Shown here one piece after another: positions 38,691 to 50,912 of a stretch of DNA of 64,000 nucleotides. The translations under genes and the position numbers were made by a program. Source of the DNA: an uncultured Bacteroidaceae bacterium (GTDB lineage Bacteria; Bacteroidota; Bacteroidia; Bacteroidales; Bacteroidaceae); contig CAJOJA010000011.1 in assembly GCA_905234735.1 (NCBI GenBank), positions 62,001 through 126,000 on the forward strand, read 5' to 3'. Under the pieces are notes generated by a model. It was not told the origin of the DNA. It made no database searches and worked only from the letters and a program-made list of their open reading frames with translations. Within the stretch, counting starts at the first letter, position 1. Every line of letters begins with the position of its first letter.

Positions 38691-41600
38691 ATGACAAAAG
38701 TTTGGAGAGAAGACATCGTCATCCCAACGTATGAAGTGGGACAGGAGGAACGGAACCCCATCTTTCTGGAGAATCGCGTCTATCAGGGGTCGAGTGGGGT
38801 AGTGTATCCCTATTCCGTCATCGAGTCGATAGCTGACACGAAGATCGACCACACATATCATGCGCTGTGGATGGAAAACGAATACCTGAAGGTGATGATA
38901 CTGCCCGAGTTGGGTGGACGTGTGCAGATGGCATACGACAAGATAAAGCAAAGAAACTTTGTGTATTACAACCATGTGGTTAAACCAGCACTTGTAGGGT
39001 TGACGGGCCCATGGATTAGCGGAGGCATCGAGTTCAACTGGCCTCAGCACCATCGTCCTTCTACGTTCCTGCCCGTCGACTGCGACATCGAGGAAGAGGA
39101 GGATGGCGGCGTCGTGGTATGGTGCTCTGAAATGGAGCGCATGTTCCACCAGAAGTCCACTGTTGGCTACCGTCTGCGTCCTGGCTGTGCCTATCTGGAG
39201 ATAAATGTTCGCATATACAACCGCACGGAACTGCCCCAGACATTCCTTTGGTGGGCCAATCCTGCTGTAGCGGTCAACGATGCGTACCAAAGTGTTTTCC
39301 CACCCGATATCAACGCCGTCTTCGATCACGGCAAACGAGCCGTCAGCACTTTCCCCATAGCCACTGGCACGTACTACAAGATGGACTATTCCGCAGGAAT
39401 TGACATTTCCAATTACAAGAACATCAAGGTGCCCACGTCGTATATGGGCGTCAATTCCAAGTACGACTTCGAGGGGGGGTACGAGAACGACACCCGTGGT
39501 GGAATGCTTCATGTGGCCAACCACCACGTTTCGCCTGGCAAGAAGCAGTGGACCTGGGGGAATGGCGACTTCGGACGTGCTTGGGACCGCAACCTGACGG
39601 ACGAGGACGGTCCCTACATCGAACTGATGGCAGGTGTGTACACAGAGAACCAGCCCGACTTTTCGTGGATAATGCCCTACGAGGAGAAGGAATTTACGCA
39701 GTACTTCATGCCCTATCGCGACTTGGGCATCGTGAAGCAGGCGTCGAAGGACATCATCTTCAACCTCACTCCCACGGAAGAAGGGAAGGTGCGCATACAG
39801 GTGCTTGTAACGTCGGAACAGGCGGTTCGCATTGAGTTGACGAGCGACGACTATACCTTATTATATGGTAAAGGCGAGACGCTGTCGCCTGAGAAGGTTT
39901 TCGACGAGGTGGTCGACACACAGGGTGTTCCATTTAACGGGCTGACACTGACCGTCAGTCAGGTAGGCCGTGCCGTACGTCCGCTCATGTGGCACGAGTC
40001 GACGGACGAAGTGCGTCGTGTACCCGATGCCGCCGAAGCTGCCCTACCGGCCAAGGACTGCAAGACGGTGGAACAGCTCTACCTGACGGGGCTCCATCTG
40101 GAACAGTACCGTCATGCCACGTGGTCACCCCTCGACTACTACGAGGAGGCTCTGCGTCGCGACCCCGACGATGTGCGTTGTAACAACCAGCTGGGCCTGT
40201 GGTTTCTGCGTCGCGGCCGTTTCGAAAAGGCCGAGCCCTACCTGCGTCGGGCCGTCAGGGTGCTCATGAAGCGCAACCCTAATCCCTACTGGGGTGAACC
40301 CCTCTACAACCTGGGCCTATGCCTGAAGTATCAGTGGCAGCTCAATGAGGCTTATGACTGGTTTTATAAGGCCACATGGAACGGCGCTTGGCAGGGTGCT
40401 GCCTACCTGGCTTGTGCCCAGATATCGTCAGCACAAGGTCGTTGGGAAGATGCCCTGGACGAGGTCAACCGTGCCCTGGCGGCAGGCCATCACAACCAAA
40501 AGGCTCGCCTCCTGAAGGTGGCCACGATGGCCAATCTGGGCATGAAGCAGGGCATCGAGGAACTGATGGAAGAGAGTCTGGAACAAGACCGCTTCAACTA
40601 TGGCATCCTGTTCGAGGCAGGGGAACGCGACAGACTGGTTGCCCTCATGCACGGCAATCCGCAGAACTACCACGAACTGGCTCTTGACTATGCCCAGGCT
40701 GGTCTCCGCATGCGTGCCAACAAGGTGCTTGACCTTGCTATAGAGGTTGGAGCAGTAAACGCCATGACCTATTACTATAAAACGTGGATTAACGTAGAGA
40801 TATGTCCATTGCCAGACGCTCCGCTTCCAATTTGTTTTCCCAATCGTTTGGAGGACATCCTGGCCCTGCAGCGTGTCATGGACCTCGACAAAAACGATGC
40901 ACAGGCACCCTATCTGCTGGGTTGTCTTTGCTACGACAAGCGCCAGTACAATGAGGCCATTCGTCTTTGGGAACACTCTGCCAACATCAACCCGCAATTC
41001 CCCACCGTCTGGCGTAACCTGGCCTTGGCCACCTTCAACAAACAGCACGACAGGCAAAAGGCTGTGGCCCTGATGGAGCGTGCCTTCCACCTCGACGAAT
41101 CGGACAGCCGCATACTCATGGAACTCGACCAGCTCTACAAGGTCGAACAGCGCCCTCATGCCAAACGCCTGGCATTCCTGCAGCAATACCCGACGCTCAT
41201 CCAGCAGCGCGACGACCTGGTGTTGGAGGAGATAACCCTGCTGAACCAAGTGGGGTGCTACGAGGAGGCCATGCAGAAGCTCGATGCCCACAAGTTCCAC
41301 CCCTGGGAGGGCGGCGAGGGTAAGGTGCCTGCGCAGTATCAGATTTGTCGTGTGGAACAGGCGAAGCGCCTGCTGGCAGGATGCGCAGATAAGACAGCCT
41401 GCACAGAGGAACTGGACAAGGCTATCGCCCTGCTCGCCCAGTGCCTCGAATATCCCCACCACCTGGGCGAAGGCAAACTGTACGGCGCACAGGAGAACGA
41501 CTTCTACTATCTGATGGCGTTGGCCTACGAGCGCAAGGGTGACAAGGAGCACATGCACGAATGTCTGCTGAAGGCCACCAAAGGCCCCACGGAACCAGCC

Positions 41601-41969
41601 GTAGCCATGTACTACAACGATGCCAAGCCCGACAAAATCTTCTATGCGGCACTGGCCTATCGCAAGTTGGGAAATGAACAAAAGGCCAACGGACTCTGCT
41701 ATCGACTCATCACCTTTGGCGAGAAGCACATCTTCGACGAGGTGCGTATGGACTACTTCGCCGTATCGTTGCCTGACCTGCTCATCTGGGACGGCGACCT
41801 ACAGTTGCGCAACACCATTCACTGCACCCTGATGATGGCACTAGGACACATCGGGTTGGGCCACAGCGAGAGGGGGATCAGCTTCCTCTCCAAAGTCGAA
41901 ACCCTCGACGTGAACCACCCCGTGCCTGCCGCGCTCCGCACTCTGCTCCCCCTAATCTCTAATTTATAA
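38691..41969 (+). CDS. DUF5107 and tetratricopeptide-repeat protein
   Basis: 1092 residues, no signal peptide. Residues about 1-400 match DUF5107, an aldose-epimerase-like beta-sandwich domain (MILPELGGRVQMAYDK, GPWISGGIEFNWPQHHRPST, and repeated WxWG/His motifs such as KQWTWGNGDFG). The rest is TPR-like (LGLWFLRRGRFEKAEPYLRR; LGCLCYDKRQYNEAIRLWEH). Proteins of this type accompany glycosidases and transporters in Bacteroidota sugar loci; I infer a role in sugar binding or conversion. It lies 41 bases after the transporter gene and 3 before the GH35 gene. Confidence 0.82.
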   Translation: MTKVWREDIVIPTYEVGQEERNPIFLENRVYQGSSGVVYPYSVIESIADTKIDHTYHALWMENEYLKVMILPELGGRVQMAYDKIKQRNFVYYNHVVKPALVGLTGPWISGGIEFNWPQHHRPSTFLPVDCDIEEEEDGGVVVWCSEMERMFHQKSTVGYRLRPGCAYLEINVRIYNRTELPQTFLWWANPAVAVNDAYQSVFPPDINAVFDHGKRAVSTFPIATGTYYKMDYSAGIDISNYKNIKVPTSYMGVNSKYDFEGGYENDTRGGMLHVANHHVSPGKKQWTWGNGDFGRAWDRNLTDEDGPYIELMAGVYTENQPDFSWIMPYEEKEFTQYFMPYRDLGIVKQASKDIIFNLTPTEEGKVRIQVLVTSEQAVRIELTSDDYTLLYGKGETLSPEKVFDEVVDTQGVPFNGLTLTVSQVGRAVRPLMWHESTDEVRRVPDAAEAALPAKDCKTVEQLYLTGLHLEQYRHATWSPLDYYEEALRRDPDDVRCNNQLGLWFLRRGRFEKAEPYLRRAVRVLMKRNPNPYWGEPLYNLGLCLKYQWQLNEAYDWFYKATWNGAWQGAAYLACAQISSAQGRWEDALDEVNRALAAGHHNQKARLLKVATMANLGMKQGIEELMEESLEQDRFNYGILFEAGERDRLVALMHGNPQNYHELALDYAQAGLRMRANKVLDLAIEVGAVNAMTYYYKTWINVEICPLPDAPLPICFPNRLEDILALQRVMDLDKNDAQAPYLLGCLCYDKRQYNEAIRLWEHSANINPQFPTVWRNLALATFNKQHDRQKAVALMERAFHLDESDSRILMELDQLYKVEQRPHAKRLAFLQQYPTLIQQRDDLVLEEITLLNQVGCYEEAMQKLDAHKFHPWEGGEGKVPAQYQICRVEQAKRLLAGCADKTACTEELDKAIALLAQCLEYPHHLGEGKLYGAQENDFYYLMALAYERKGDKEHMHECLLKATKGPTEPAVAMYYNDAKPDKIFYAALAYRKLGNEQKANGLCYRLITFGEKHIFDEVRMDYFAVSLPDLLIWDGDLQLRNTIHCTLMMALGHIGLGHSERGISFLSKVETLDVNHPVPAALRTLLPLISNL

Positions 41970-41972
41970 CTT

Positions 41973-44042
41973 ATGAAACGTTTCATTCTCTTATCCCTGA
42001 TTCTTTCATTTTCTCATTCTCCCATTTTCCCCATTTCCCAAGTCACTTGGGACCGCCACAGCCTGATGATAGACGGACGGCGCGTAGTGCCTGTGATGGG
42101 CGAGATACACTATTCGCGCCTTCCTGCCAACGAGTGGACCAACGAGGTACGGAAGATGAAGGAGGGAGGGGTGACCATCATTGCCACCTACGTCTTTTGG
42201 AACCACATCGAGGAGGAGGAGGGCATCTTTGACTGGAGCGGACAGCGCAACCTGCGCCGCTTCATCCAGATCTGCCAGCAGGAGCAGCTCCCCGTTGTCC
42301 TGCGCATTGGTCCCTACTGTCACGGTGAGGTGCGCTGTGGCGGCATCCCCGACTGGGTGGTGCGTTCGGGGTGTAAGATGCGCAGCGAGGACCCTAAGTT
42401 CTTGTCCTACGTCGAGACGCTCTATCGTCAGATTTTTACCCAGGTTCAGGGTCTTCAATGGAAAGACGGCGGCCCCATCATGGCCTGCCAGTTCGATAAC
42501 GAGTTTGGAGGTAACGGCTCCTATCTGATGAAATTAAAAAAGATAGCCAACGATATTGGCTTCGACCTGCCCTTCTACACCCGTACGGGGTGGCCCGAGA
42601 TGCGCACGCCCACACCCTTCGGTGAGATGATTCCCCTCTATGGCGACTATGCCGACGGCTTTTGGGACCGCACTACCAAGGAGGCTGCCGGCAGCTACTG
42701 GAAAGCCTTCCATTTCACCTCTTCGCCTACATCTGGTGCCATCGCCTCGGAACAGCTAGACTACTCCACGGACAACTCTAAACTTTCAACGTATCCCTAT
42801 TTCACCTGCGAACTGGGTGGCGGCATGATGACCTCCTACCACCGTCGCGTCTATCTCTATCCAGAAGATGCCTACTCGATGGCTCTGGTGAAGCTGGGGT
42901 CGGGCAGCAACCTCCTGGGCTACTACATGTACCACGGCGGCACCAATCCTGAGGGCAAGCTGACCTATCTGAACGAGAATCAGCGCACACCCTCCACCAA
43001 CCACAATGACCTGCCCGTCAAGACCTACGACTTCCAGTGCCCCTTGGGCGAGTTCGGACAGACCTATCCCCAGTACTACAGCCTGCGTCCCCTGCACCTC
43101 TTCATGCAGGACTTTGGCGAACAGCTGGCCCCGATGGAGGCCGTATTCCCCGTCGGGCAGCAACCCAAGAAGTTCGACGACAGCTGTCTGCGCTGGTCCT
43201 ATCGCACAGTTCCCTCTCTCTCGCAGAGGGCTGGGGTTGAGGCAGCCTTCGTCTTTGTCAACAACTACGAACGCTTTGCTAATCTCACGGCGAAACGCAA
43301 CGTCCAGTTCGAGGTCTGTGGCGTGCGCTTCCCTCGGAAACCCATCACCATTCCTGCCTCAACGATGACCCTCTTCCCCGTCAACCTCCCCTTGCCCCAG
43401 AGCCACCTCCTCAACTATGCCACAGCACAACCTGTAGCCCATCGCAACGGACAGCTATGGTTCGAGCAGAAGGCTGGCATCCCGGCCGAGTTCTGCATCG
43501 ACGGCAAGGTGCAGACCGTTAAGCGCACCAGCTTGTCCCAGCCCTTCCTCGTTTTGGGCGGCACGGAGTTCTATCTCATCACCACCGCGGAGGCCGGACA
43601 CCTGTTTCTAGAGAAAAATAATTCTCCATTATCTGTTGTCCATTGTCATTTCAACAAGCTCCAAGAGGCAGACCCTCTGCGCCAGATCACCATTGGCGTG
43701 CAACGCGTAGCCGAGGAGCCTGTCGATGCCGACTTCGAGCAGGCAGCCGTCTATCGCATCACGCTGCCTACAGACTCGTCCCTCTACGCCCTCCAGACGG
43801 CTCTCCTGCGCATCGACTATCGTGGTGATGTGGCCCGTCTCTATGCCAACGGACGACTCATCGGTGACAACTTCTACAACGGACGTCCTTTCCTCATGGG
43901 CCTCTGGCGACTGCCAGCTGATGTACGCGAACTGGAGCTGCGCATCCTGCCCCTGCAGAAGGACATGCCCGTCTACTTCCCTCGCGAGGCCGACCCCACG
44001 CCTGGCGAGTCCGTCAGCTCCGTCACAGTCAGCAAACTATAG
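41973..44042 (+). CDS. GH35-type beta-galactosidase, secreted
   Basis: 689 residues. The signal peptide (ILLSLILSFSHSPIFPIS) is encoded partly by a TTTCTCATTCT simple repeat. The catalytic domain opens VPVMGEIHYSRLPANEW, and QFDNEFGG carries the likely acid/base glutamate in place of the usual ENEYG. TCELGGG supplies a candidate nucleophile. C-terminal beta domains end with DYRGDVARLYANGRLIGDNF and FLMGLWRLP. Segments NSKLST (42774-42792) and NNSPLSVVHCHF (43611-43652) look like repeat-derived insertions. It is the third gene of the operon with the transporter. Confidence 0.88.
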   Translation: MKRFILLSLILSFSHSPIFPISQVTWDRHSLMIDGRRVVPVMGEIHYSRLPANEWTNEVRKMKEGGVTIIATYVFWNHIEEEEGIFDWSGQRNLRRFIQICQQEQLPVVLRIGPYCHGEVRCGGIPDWVVRSGCKMRSEDPKFLSYVETLYRQIFTQVQGLQWKDGGPIMACQFDNEFGGNGSYLMKLKKIANDIGFDLPFYTRTGWPEMRTPTPFGEMIPLYGDYADGFWDRTTKEAAGSYWKAFHFTSSPTSGAIASEQLDYSTDNSKLSTYPYFTCELGGGMMTSYHRRVYLYPEDAYSMALVKLGSGSNLLGYYMYHGGTNPEGKLTYLNENQRTPSTNHNDLPVKTYDFQCPLGEFGQTYPQYYSLRPLHLFMQDFGEQLAPMEAVFPVGQQPKKFDDSCLRWSYRTVPSLSQRAGVEAAFVFVNNYERFANLTAKRNVQFEVCGVRFPRKPITIPASTMTLFPVNLPLPQSHLLNYATAQPVAHRNGQLWFEQKAGIPAEFCIDGKVQTVKRTSLSQPFLVLGGTEFYLITTAEAGHLFLEKNNSPLSVVHCHFNKLQEADPLRQITIGVQRVAEEPVDADFEQAAVYRITLPTDSSLYALQTALLRIDYRGDVARLYANGRLIGDNFYNGRPFLMGLWRLPADVRELELRILPLQKDMPVYFPREADPTPGESVSSVTVSKL

Positions 44043-44044
44043 CC

Positions 44045-44389
44045 TCAGCAATCGAAAAGAAGAAGCTGTCGGCTCTCGTCGCGCTTCACAACTCTTGCGG
44101 TACGTTCTTCCTCATGGGGAATGTCGATGAAGAGGTCCATCTGTACGGCGATGTCCTGCTTGATGCCATATTGTCCCCAACGAAGTCTGACAAAGGGGGA
44201 ATGGCGCTGTCGTGATTGATACCAGAGGTAGCTGCGTACCTGGTTGTAAAGCCGTTCGTAGACGACATCGACCGAGAAAATGCCACAGTGCAGGTTGTAT
44301 AGGTGGCGCGACAACTGACGGACGTTCATCCCGTCGCTTCCGCAGCGAATCAACATGCTCATAATGTCGTTATGATAGGCGTTCTTCAT
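44045..44389 (-). CDS. Small Bacteroidales protein, possible winged helix
   Basis: 114 residues from the ATG at 44389 (MKNAYHNDIMSML). IMSMLIRCGSDGMNVRQLSRHLYN suggests a winged-helix or HARE-like domain. A basic aromatic stretch (VRSYLWYQSRQRHSPFVRLR) and an acidic tail follow. No function known. A TATCTTTG element at 44412-44419 lies 22 bases upstream, and the gene overlaps the divergent lipoprotein's region only in non-coding DNA. Confidence 0.55.
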   Translation of the reverse strand: MKNAYHNDIMSMLIRCGSDGMNVRQLSRHLYNLHCGIFSVDVVYERLYNQVRSYLWYQSRQRHSPFVRLRWGQYGIKQDIAVQMDLFIDIPHEEERTARVVKRDESRQLLLFDC

Positions 44390-44411
44390 ACCTTTTGTAT
44401 CAATTACATCA

Positions 44412-44419
44412 CAAAGATA
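44412..44419 (-). promoter_or_regulatory. -7 element for the small winged-helix-like gene
   Basis: Minus strand TATCTTTG, 22 bases before the ATG at 44389; no clear -33 TTTG at the right distance. Confidence 0.5.
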
Positions 44420-44473
44420 AGTCAAAATGAGTTAAAACGCAAGAAATCGGGTGCTAAATTCATAGATATTTTG

Positions 44474-44481
44474 TATCTTTG
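44474..44481 (+). promoter_or_regulatory. -7 element for the BACON lipoprotein / mltG group
   Basis: TATCTTTG, 25 bases before the ATG at 44507. Confidence 0.55.
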
Positions 44482-44506
44482 CATAAATTTACGAAATACT
44501 AAAGAA

Positions 44507-45208
44507 ATGAGAAAACTCCTTTTACCCCTTGTGCTTGTCACAACCGTTTTGCTCGGCTCTTGCAACAAGGAAAGTTACTACCACACGATGAGTCTGCAGT
44601 ACCCCGACCGTGTGTCCATCGTCTATGCCGACCAGACGCGGGACAGTGTGGCGTTCTGGACAACCGACAACTTCCAGATTGTCTCCGGCGCGGAATGGCT
44701 TGTCGTTCCCGATTCCATGAAGCAAGGTTACATCCAGAACCAGTATCGCTACGTGTGGTCCGTCGTTTCGCTGTTGATCGTTGAGCCTAATGTCACAGGA
44801 CATTCGCGCACGGCCCAGCTCTCCATTCACTGCATGGGCAACGACGAATGGAATCAGACGGCAACGGTCACCTACCGGCAGCTTCACTGGCTCGACATCA
44901 CTTCGCCTTCGCCTAACTATGCCTACAATGACGGCGTCATCACGGATGCAGCCTTCCAGCTTACCGACTCGGCCACACAGGTTTCCGACTCCCTGTGCTT
45001 CCGCGTTCACGGCAATTGGGAACTGACGGACGGTTCCTTCGTTCATCCCGTAGTACAGAGTGGCGAAGCCGGTCGGCAGACGGTTGCCCTTACCTTGGAT
45101 GCCAACCCCAGTACCGATGAACGCCAAGAGAAGATTGTGCTCACCAGCAACGGTGTGAGCACTCCTGTAACCATCAAGCAGACAGGCAGGAAGAAAGTTG
45201 AGGAATGA
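44507..45208 (+). CDS. BACON-domain lipoprotein
   Basis: 233 residues. The signal peptide ends TVLLGSCNKE, a lipobox with Cys near residue 18. SGAEWLVVPDS and the C-terminal repeat ending SNGVSTPVTIKQTG fit BACON-like beta-sandwich domains, which bind carbohydrate or act as spacers. One base separates it from mltG, so the two are co-transcribed. Confidence 0.7.
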   Translation: MRKLLLPLVLVTTVLLGSCNKESYYHTMSLQYPDRVSIVYADQTRDSVAFWTTDNFQIVSGAEWLVVPDSMKQGYIQNQYRYVWSVVSLLIVEPNVTGHSRTAQLSIHCMGNDEWNQTATVTYRQLHWLDITSPSPNYAYNDGVITDAAFQLTDSATQVSDSLCFRVHGNWELTDGSFVHPVVQSGEAGRQTVALTLDANPSTDERQEKIVLTSNGVSTPVTIKQTGRKKVEE

Positions 45209-45209
45209 T

Positions 45210-46223
45210 ATGACAAAGCGACGCAAATTAGTTTTAGCTGTCTTGCTGACAGGCGTATGCGTCGTGCTGGCGATACCGCTGAGTTTGTTGAGCGAATGCA
45301 CAGGATTTGCAGAGGGGGAGCGATACGTCCATATCTATCCCCATCAGACGAAAACCGACGTTCGGCATTCGCTGACTGAGCTGGGTGTGAGACGATTGTT
45401 CGGCTTCACCTTATTGGATAAGACTTTCGGCTACAAGGTTAGGCCTGGGCGATACGTCGTGCGGCGAGGCGAGAATATGCTTTCGCTCTTCCGCCGCCTG
45501 CGCAACGGACAACAGGAGCCCGTGCGGCTGATCATACCCAGTGTGCGTACGATGGACCGTCTGGCAGGATTCCTGTCGCACCACCTCATGTTGGATTCGC
45601 TGTCGACTGTCGAGTCGTGGGCTGACGAGACGTACCTCGCTGGCTTCGGACTCACGCCTCAGACGCTTCCGACCCTATTCATCCCCAACACCTACGAGGT
45701 GTATTGGACAACGTCGCTCGACGAACTGATGCGTCGCATGCAGCGCGAGAACGATGTTTTTTGGAGCAGCGACCGACGGGGCAAAGCCCATGCGATGGGG
45801 ATGAGCCGTGAGGAAGTGGCCACACTGGCCAGCATCATTGACGAGGAAACGGCCAACAACGGCGAGAAACCTATGGTGGCAGGCATGTACATCAATCGTC
45901 TCCATAAGGACATGCCCCTGCAGGCCGACCCCACGGTGAAGTTCGCCCTGGGCGACTTCTCCCTGCGCCGTATCTATCAGAAGCATCTCACCATAGACAG
46001 TCCCTACAACACCTATCGCAACACGGGACTGCCACCTGGTCCCATACGCATCGCTTCTGTGGCTGGCATCGATGCGGTGCTCAACTACGTCCGTCACGAC
46101 TTCCTCTACATGTGTGCCAAGGAGGATTTCTCAGGCACACATAACTTTGCACGTACCTATTCCGAACACTTGCAGAACGCACGGCGCTACACAAAGGCGC
46201 TTAACGAACGAAATATACAATGA
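45210..46223 (+). CDS. mltG: Endolytic transglycosylase
   Basis: 337 residues from the ATG at 45210, immediately after the lipoprotein stop. An N-terminal membrane anchor (VLAVLLTGVCVVLAIPLSLL) is followed by the YceG domain with catalytic Glu in ATLASIIDEETAN and the NTYRNTGLPPGPI motif. The enzyme cleaves nascent glycan strands and limits chain length in the periplasm. Four bases overlap with the next gene (ATGA). Confidence 0.95.
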   Translation: MTKRRKLVLAVLLTGVCVVLAIPLSLLSECTGFAEGERYVHIYPHQTKTDVRHSLTELGVRRLFGFTLLDKTFGYKVRPGRYVVRRGENMLSLFRRLRNGQQEPVRLIIPSVRTMDRLAGFLSHHLMLDSLSTVESWADETYLAGFGLTPQTLPTLFIPNTYEVYWTTSLDELMRRMQRENDVFWSSDRRGKAHAMGMSREEVATLASIIDEETANNGEKPMVAGMYINRLHKDMPLQADPTVKFALGDFSLRRIYQKHLTIDSPYNTYRNTGLPPGPIRIASVAGIDAVLNYVRHDFLYMCAKEDFSGTHNFARTYSEHLQNARRYTKALNERNIQ

Positions 46224-47401
46224 TGAAGAAGCTTTTTATCCTGCTCCTCGCCCTGTTGGGGCACAAGTTATACGCACAGAACATCACTCTCGACCTGAGT
46301 GACAGCCTTGCGCTGACGAATTACTACACCTCAGTACAGGTGCCTGACGGCAACTATCGGGTAACCGTCACCTTGGGGCATAAGAAACGTGCAGGCAGCA
46401 CCACGGTGAGGGCTGAGAGCCGACGTCTGTTCATCGAGAACGAAACTACGAAGAAGGGCGAGACGAAGCAGGTATCCTTCCTCGTGAATAAGCGTACACC
46501 ACGCATCTCTGATAAGGAGAACGTGCGCATAAAACCTCGCGAACGCTCGAAACTAAACTGGGACGACCTGCTGACCCTGGAGATTACGGGTGACCGCCAA
46601 TGTGTGCAGCGAATCACCATCGAGCGCGACACCATAGCCCCCACCGTATTCCTCTGTGGCAACTCCACTGTTGTCGACCAGGACGACGAGCCCTGGGCTT
46701 CGTGGGGACAGATGATTCCACGTTGGTTTACGGATAAGGTCTGCTTCTGCAATCTGGCAGAGAGCGGCGAGACGGCAAGCACATTCATCGCTGTCGGCCG
46801 ACTGAAGAAAGGTCTCTCGATGATGAAGCAGGGCGACTACATCATCATGGAGTTCGGCCACAACGACCAGAAGCAAAAGACGCCTGGTTCGGGTGCCTAC
46901 TACAACTTCGCCACAGCCCTGAAGACCTTTGTCGACGAGGCTCGTCTACGTGGTGCCACACCTATATTCATCACGCCCACACAACGTCGCAGGTTCGACA
47001 ACCAGGGGCATATCGTTGAGACACATGCCGACTATCCGGAGGCTATGGCTTGGGTGGCAGCGCGCGAAAAGTGTCCGCTCATCGACCTACACCAGATGAC
47101 TCGTCAGCTTTTTGAGGCTATGGGCGAGGAAGGTTCGAAGCGTGCCTTCGTGCACTATCCTGCAGGTTCGTATCCAGGCCAGACCAAAGCCTTCGCCGAT
47201 AACACCCACTTCAATCCATTCGGAGCCTACGAAATAGCCAAGTGTGTCATCGAGGGACTGATAAAGGAGGAGATTCCCTTTGTGCAATATCTGCGCCCAG
47301 AATACCCGCGTGGGTTTGACCCGTCACACCCCGATGAATTGGGCAGTTTCCATTGGATAGAAAGCCAACATGTGGACCTCGTGAAGCCCGACGGTAATTA
47401 A
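46220..47401 (+). CDS. SGNH/GDSL esterase, rhamnogalacturonan acetylesterase-like (CE12)
   Basis: 393 residues with a signal peptide (about 1-19). An N-terminal beta domain of about 130 residues precedes the hydrolase. LCGNSTVVDQDDEPWASWGQ is block I with the catalytic serine region, MEFGHNDQ contains the block III Gly-His-Asn-Asp, and DNTHFNPFGAYEIA contains the catalytic Asp/His. It probably deacetylates pectic polysaccharide in the periplasm. Its coupling to mltG by an ATGA overlap may be accidental. Confidence 0.85.
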   Translation: MMKKLFILLLALLGHKLYAQNITLDLSDSLALTNYYTSVQVPDGNYRVTVTLGHKKRAGSTTVRAESRRLFIENETTKKGETKQVSFLVNKRTPRISDKENVRIKPRERSKLNWDDLLTLEITGDRQCVQRITIERDTIAPTVFLCGNSTVVDQDDEPWASWGQMIPRWFTDKVCFCNLAESGETASTFIAVGRLKKGLSMMKQGDYIIMEFGHNDQKQKTPGSGAYYNFATALKTFVDEARLRGATPIFITPTQRRRFDNQGHIVETHADYPEAMAWVAAREKCPLIDLHQMTRQLFEAMGEEGSKRAFVHYPAGSYPGQTKAFADNTHFNPFGAYEIAKCVIEGLIKEEIPFVQYLRPEYPRGFDPSHPDELGSFHWIESQHVDLVKPDGN

Positions 47402-47417
47402 GTTTTACCAGACAGAC

Positions 47418-47440
47418 AATAAAACAATAGTTTTATTTTG
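47418..47440 (+). terminator. AT-rich terminator after the esterase
   Basis: AATAAAAC and GTTTTATT form a perfect 8-bp stem with loop AATA followed by TTG. It overlaps the -33 box of the next promoter. Confidence 0.55.
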
Positions 47441-47467
47441 TATTTAGCATACTTTGCACTATCTTTG
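47437..47467 (+). promoter_or_regulatory. Promoter for the ftsB-like / ligA / dapA group
   Basis: TTTG (47437-47440), 19-base spacer, TATCTTTG (47460-47467), 24 bases before the ATG at 47492. Confidence 0.75.
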
Positions 47468-47491
47468 CAGCCAGAAACGAAATATCGACAA

Positions 47492-47822
47492 ATGAGTAGA
47501 ACACAATCCTTTCTAAGTATCCTTCGCCGCCACAAATGGTTGGTGGTGATTCTCTTCTTCGCCGTCATGATAGGTTTTGTCGACGAAGACAGCATGTGGC
47601 ATCGCTACGAACGCTTGCAGGAGATAGCAGTCCTGCGTGCTGAAAAGCAGCGTTTCCAGAACCGCTACGAGCAGGATACTCAGACGCTGGCCGACCTGGA
47701 GTCGAACCCCGAAGCTGTAGTTCGCGTAGCCCGCGAACAGTATTTCATGAAATATCCCAACGAGGATGTCTTTGTAGTCATGGAGCAGGGACAATCCGAT
47801 GAGGAGACAGAAGATAACCACG

Positions 47823-47839
<17 letters not shown>
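47492..47839 (+). CDS. Septum formation initiator (FtsB/DivIC-like)
   Basis: 115 residues from the ATG at 47492. One membrane helix (WLVVILFFAVMIGF, about 13-28) is followed by a coiled coil (ERLQEIAVLRAEKQRFQNRY) and the conserved AREQYFMKYPNEDVFVV. It is a bitopic divisome protein. Longer starts upstream would read through the promoter. Confidence 0.88.
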
Positions 47840-50898
<3,059 letters not shown>

Positions 50899-50912
50899 CC
50901 ATATATTAAGGT

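Noticed and set aside
40428..41729. 433-codon open frame opposite the DUF5107/TPR gene
   Set aside because: Antisense shadow; the forward gene has clear domains and operon context.
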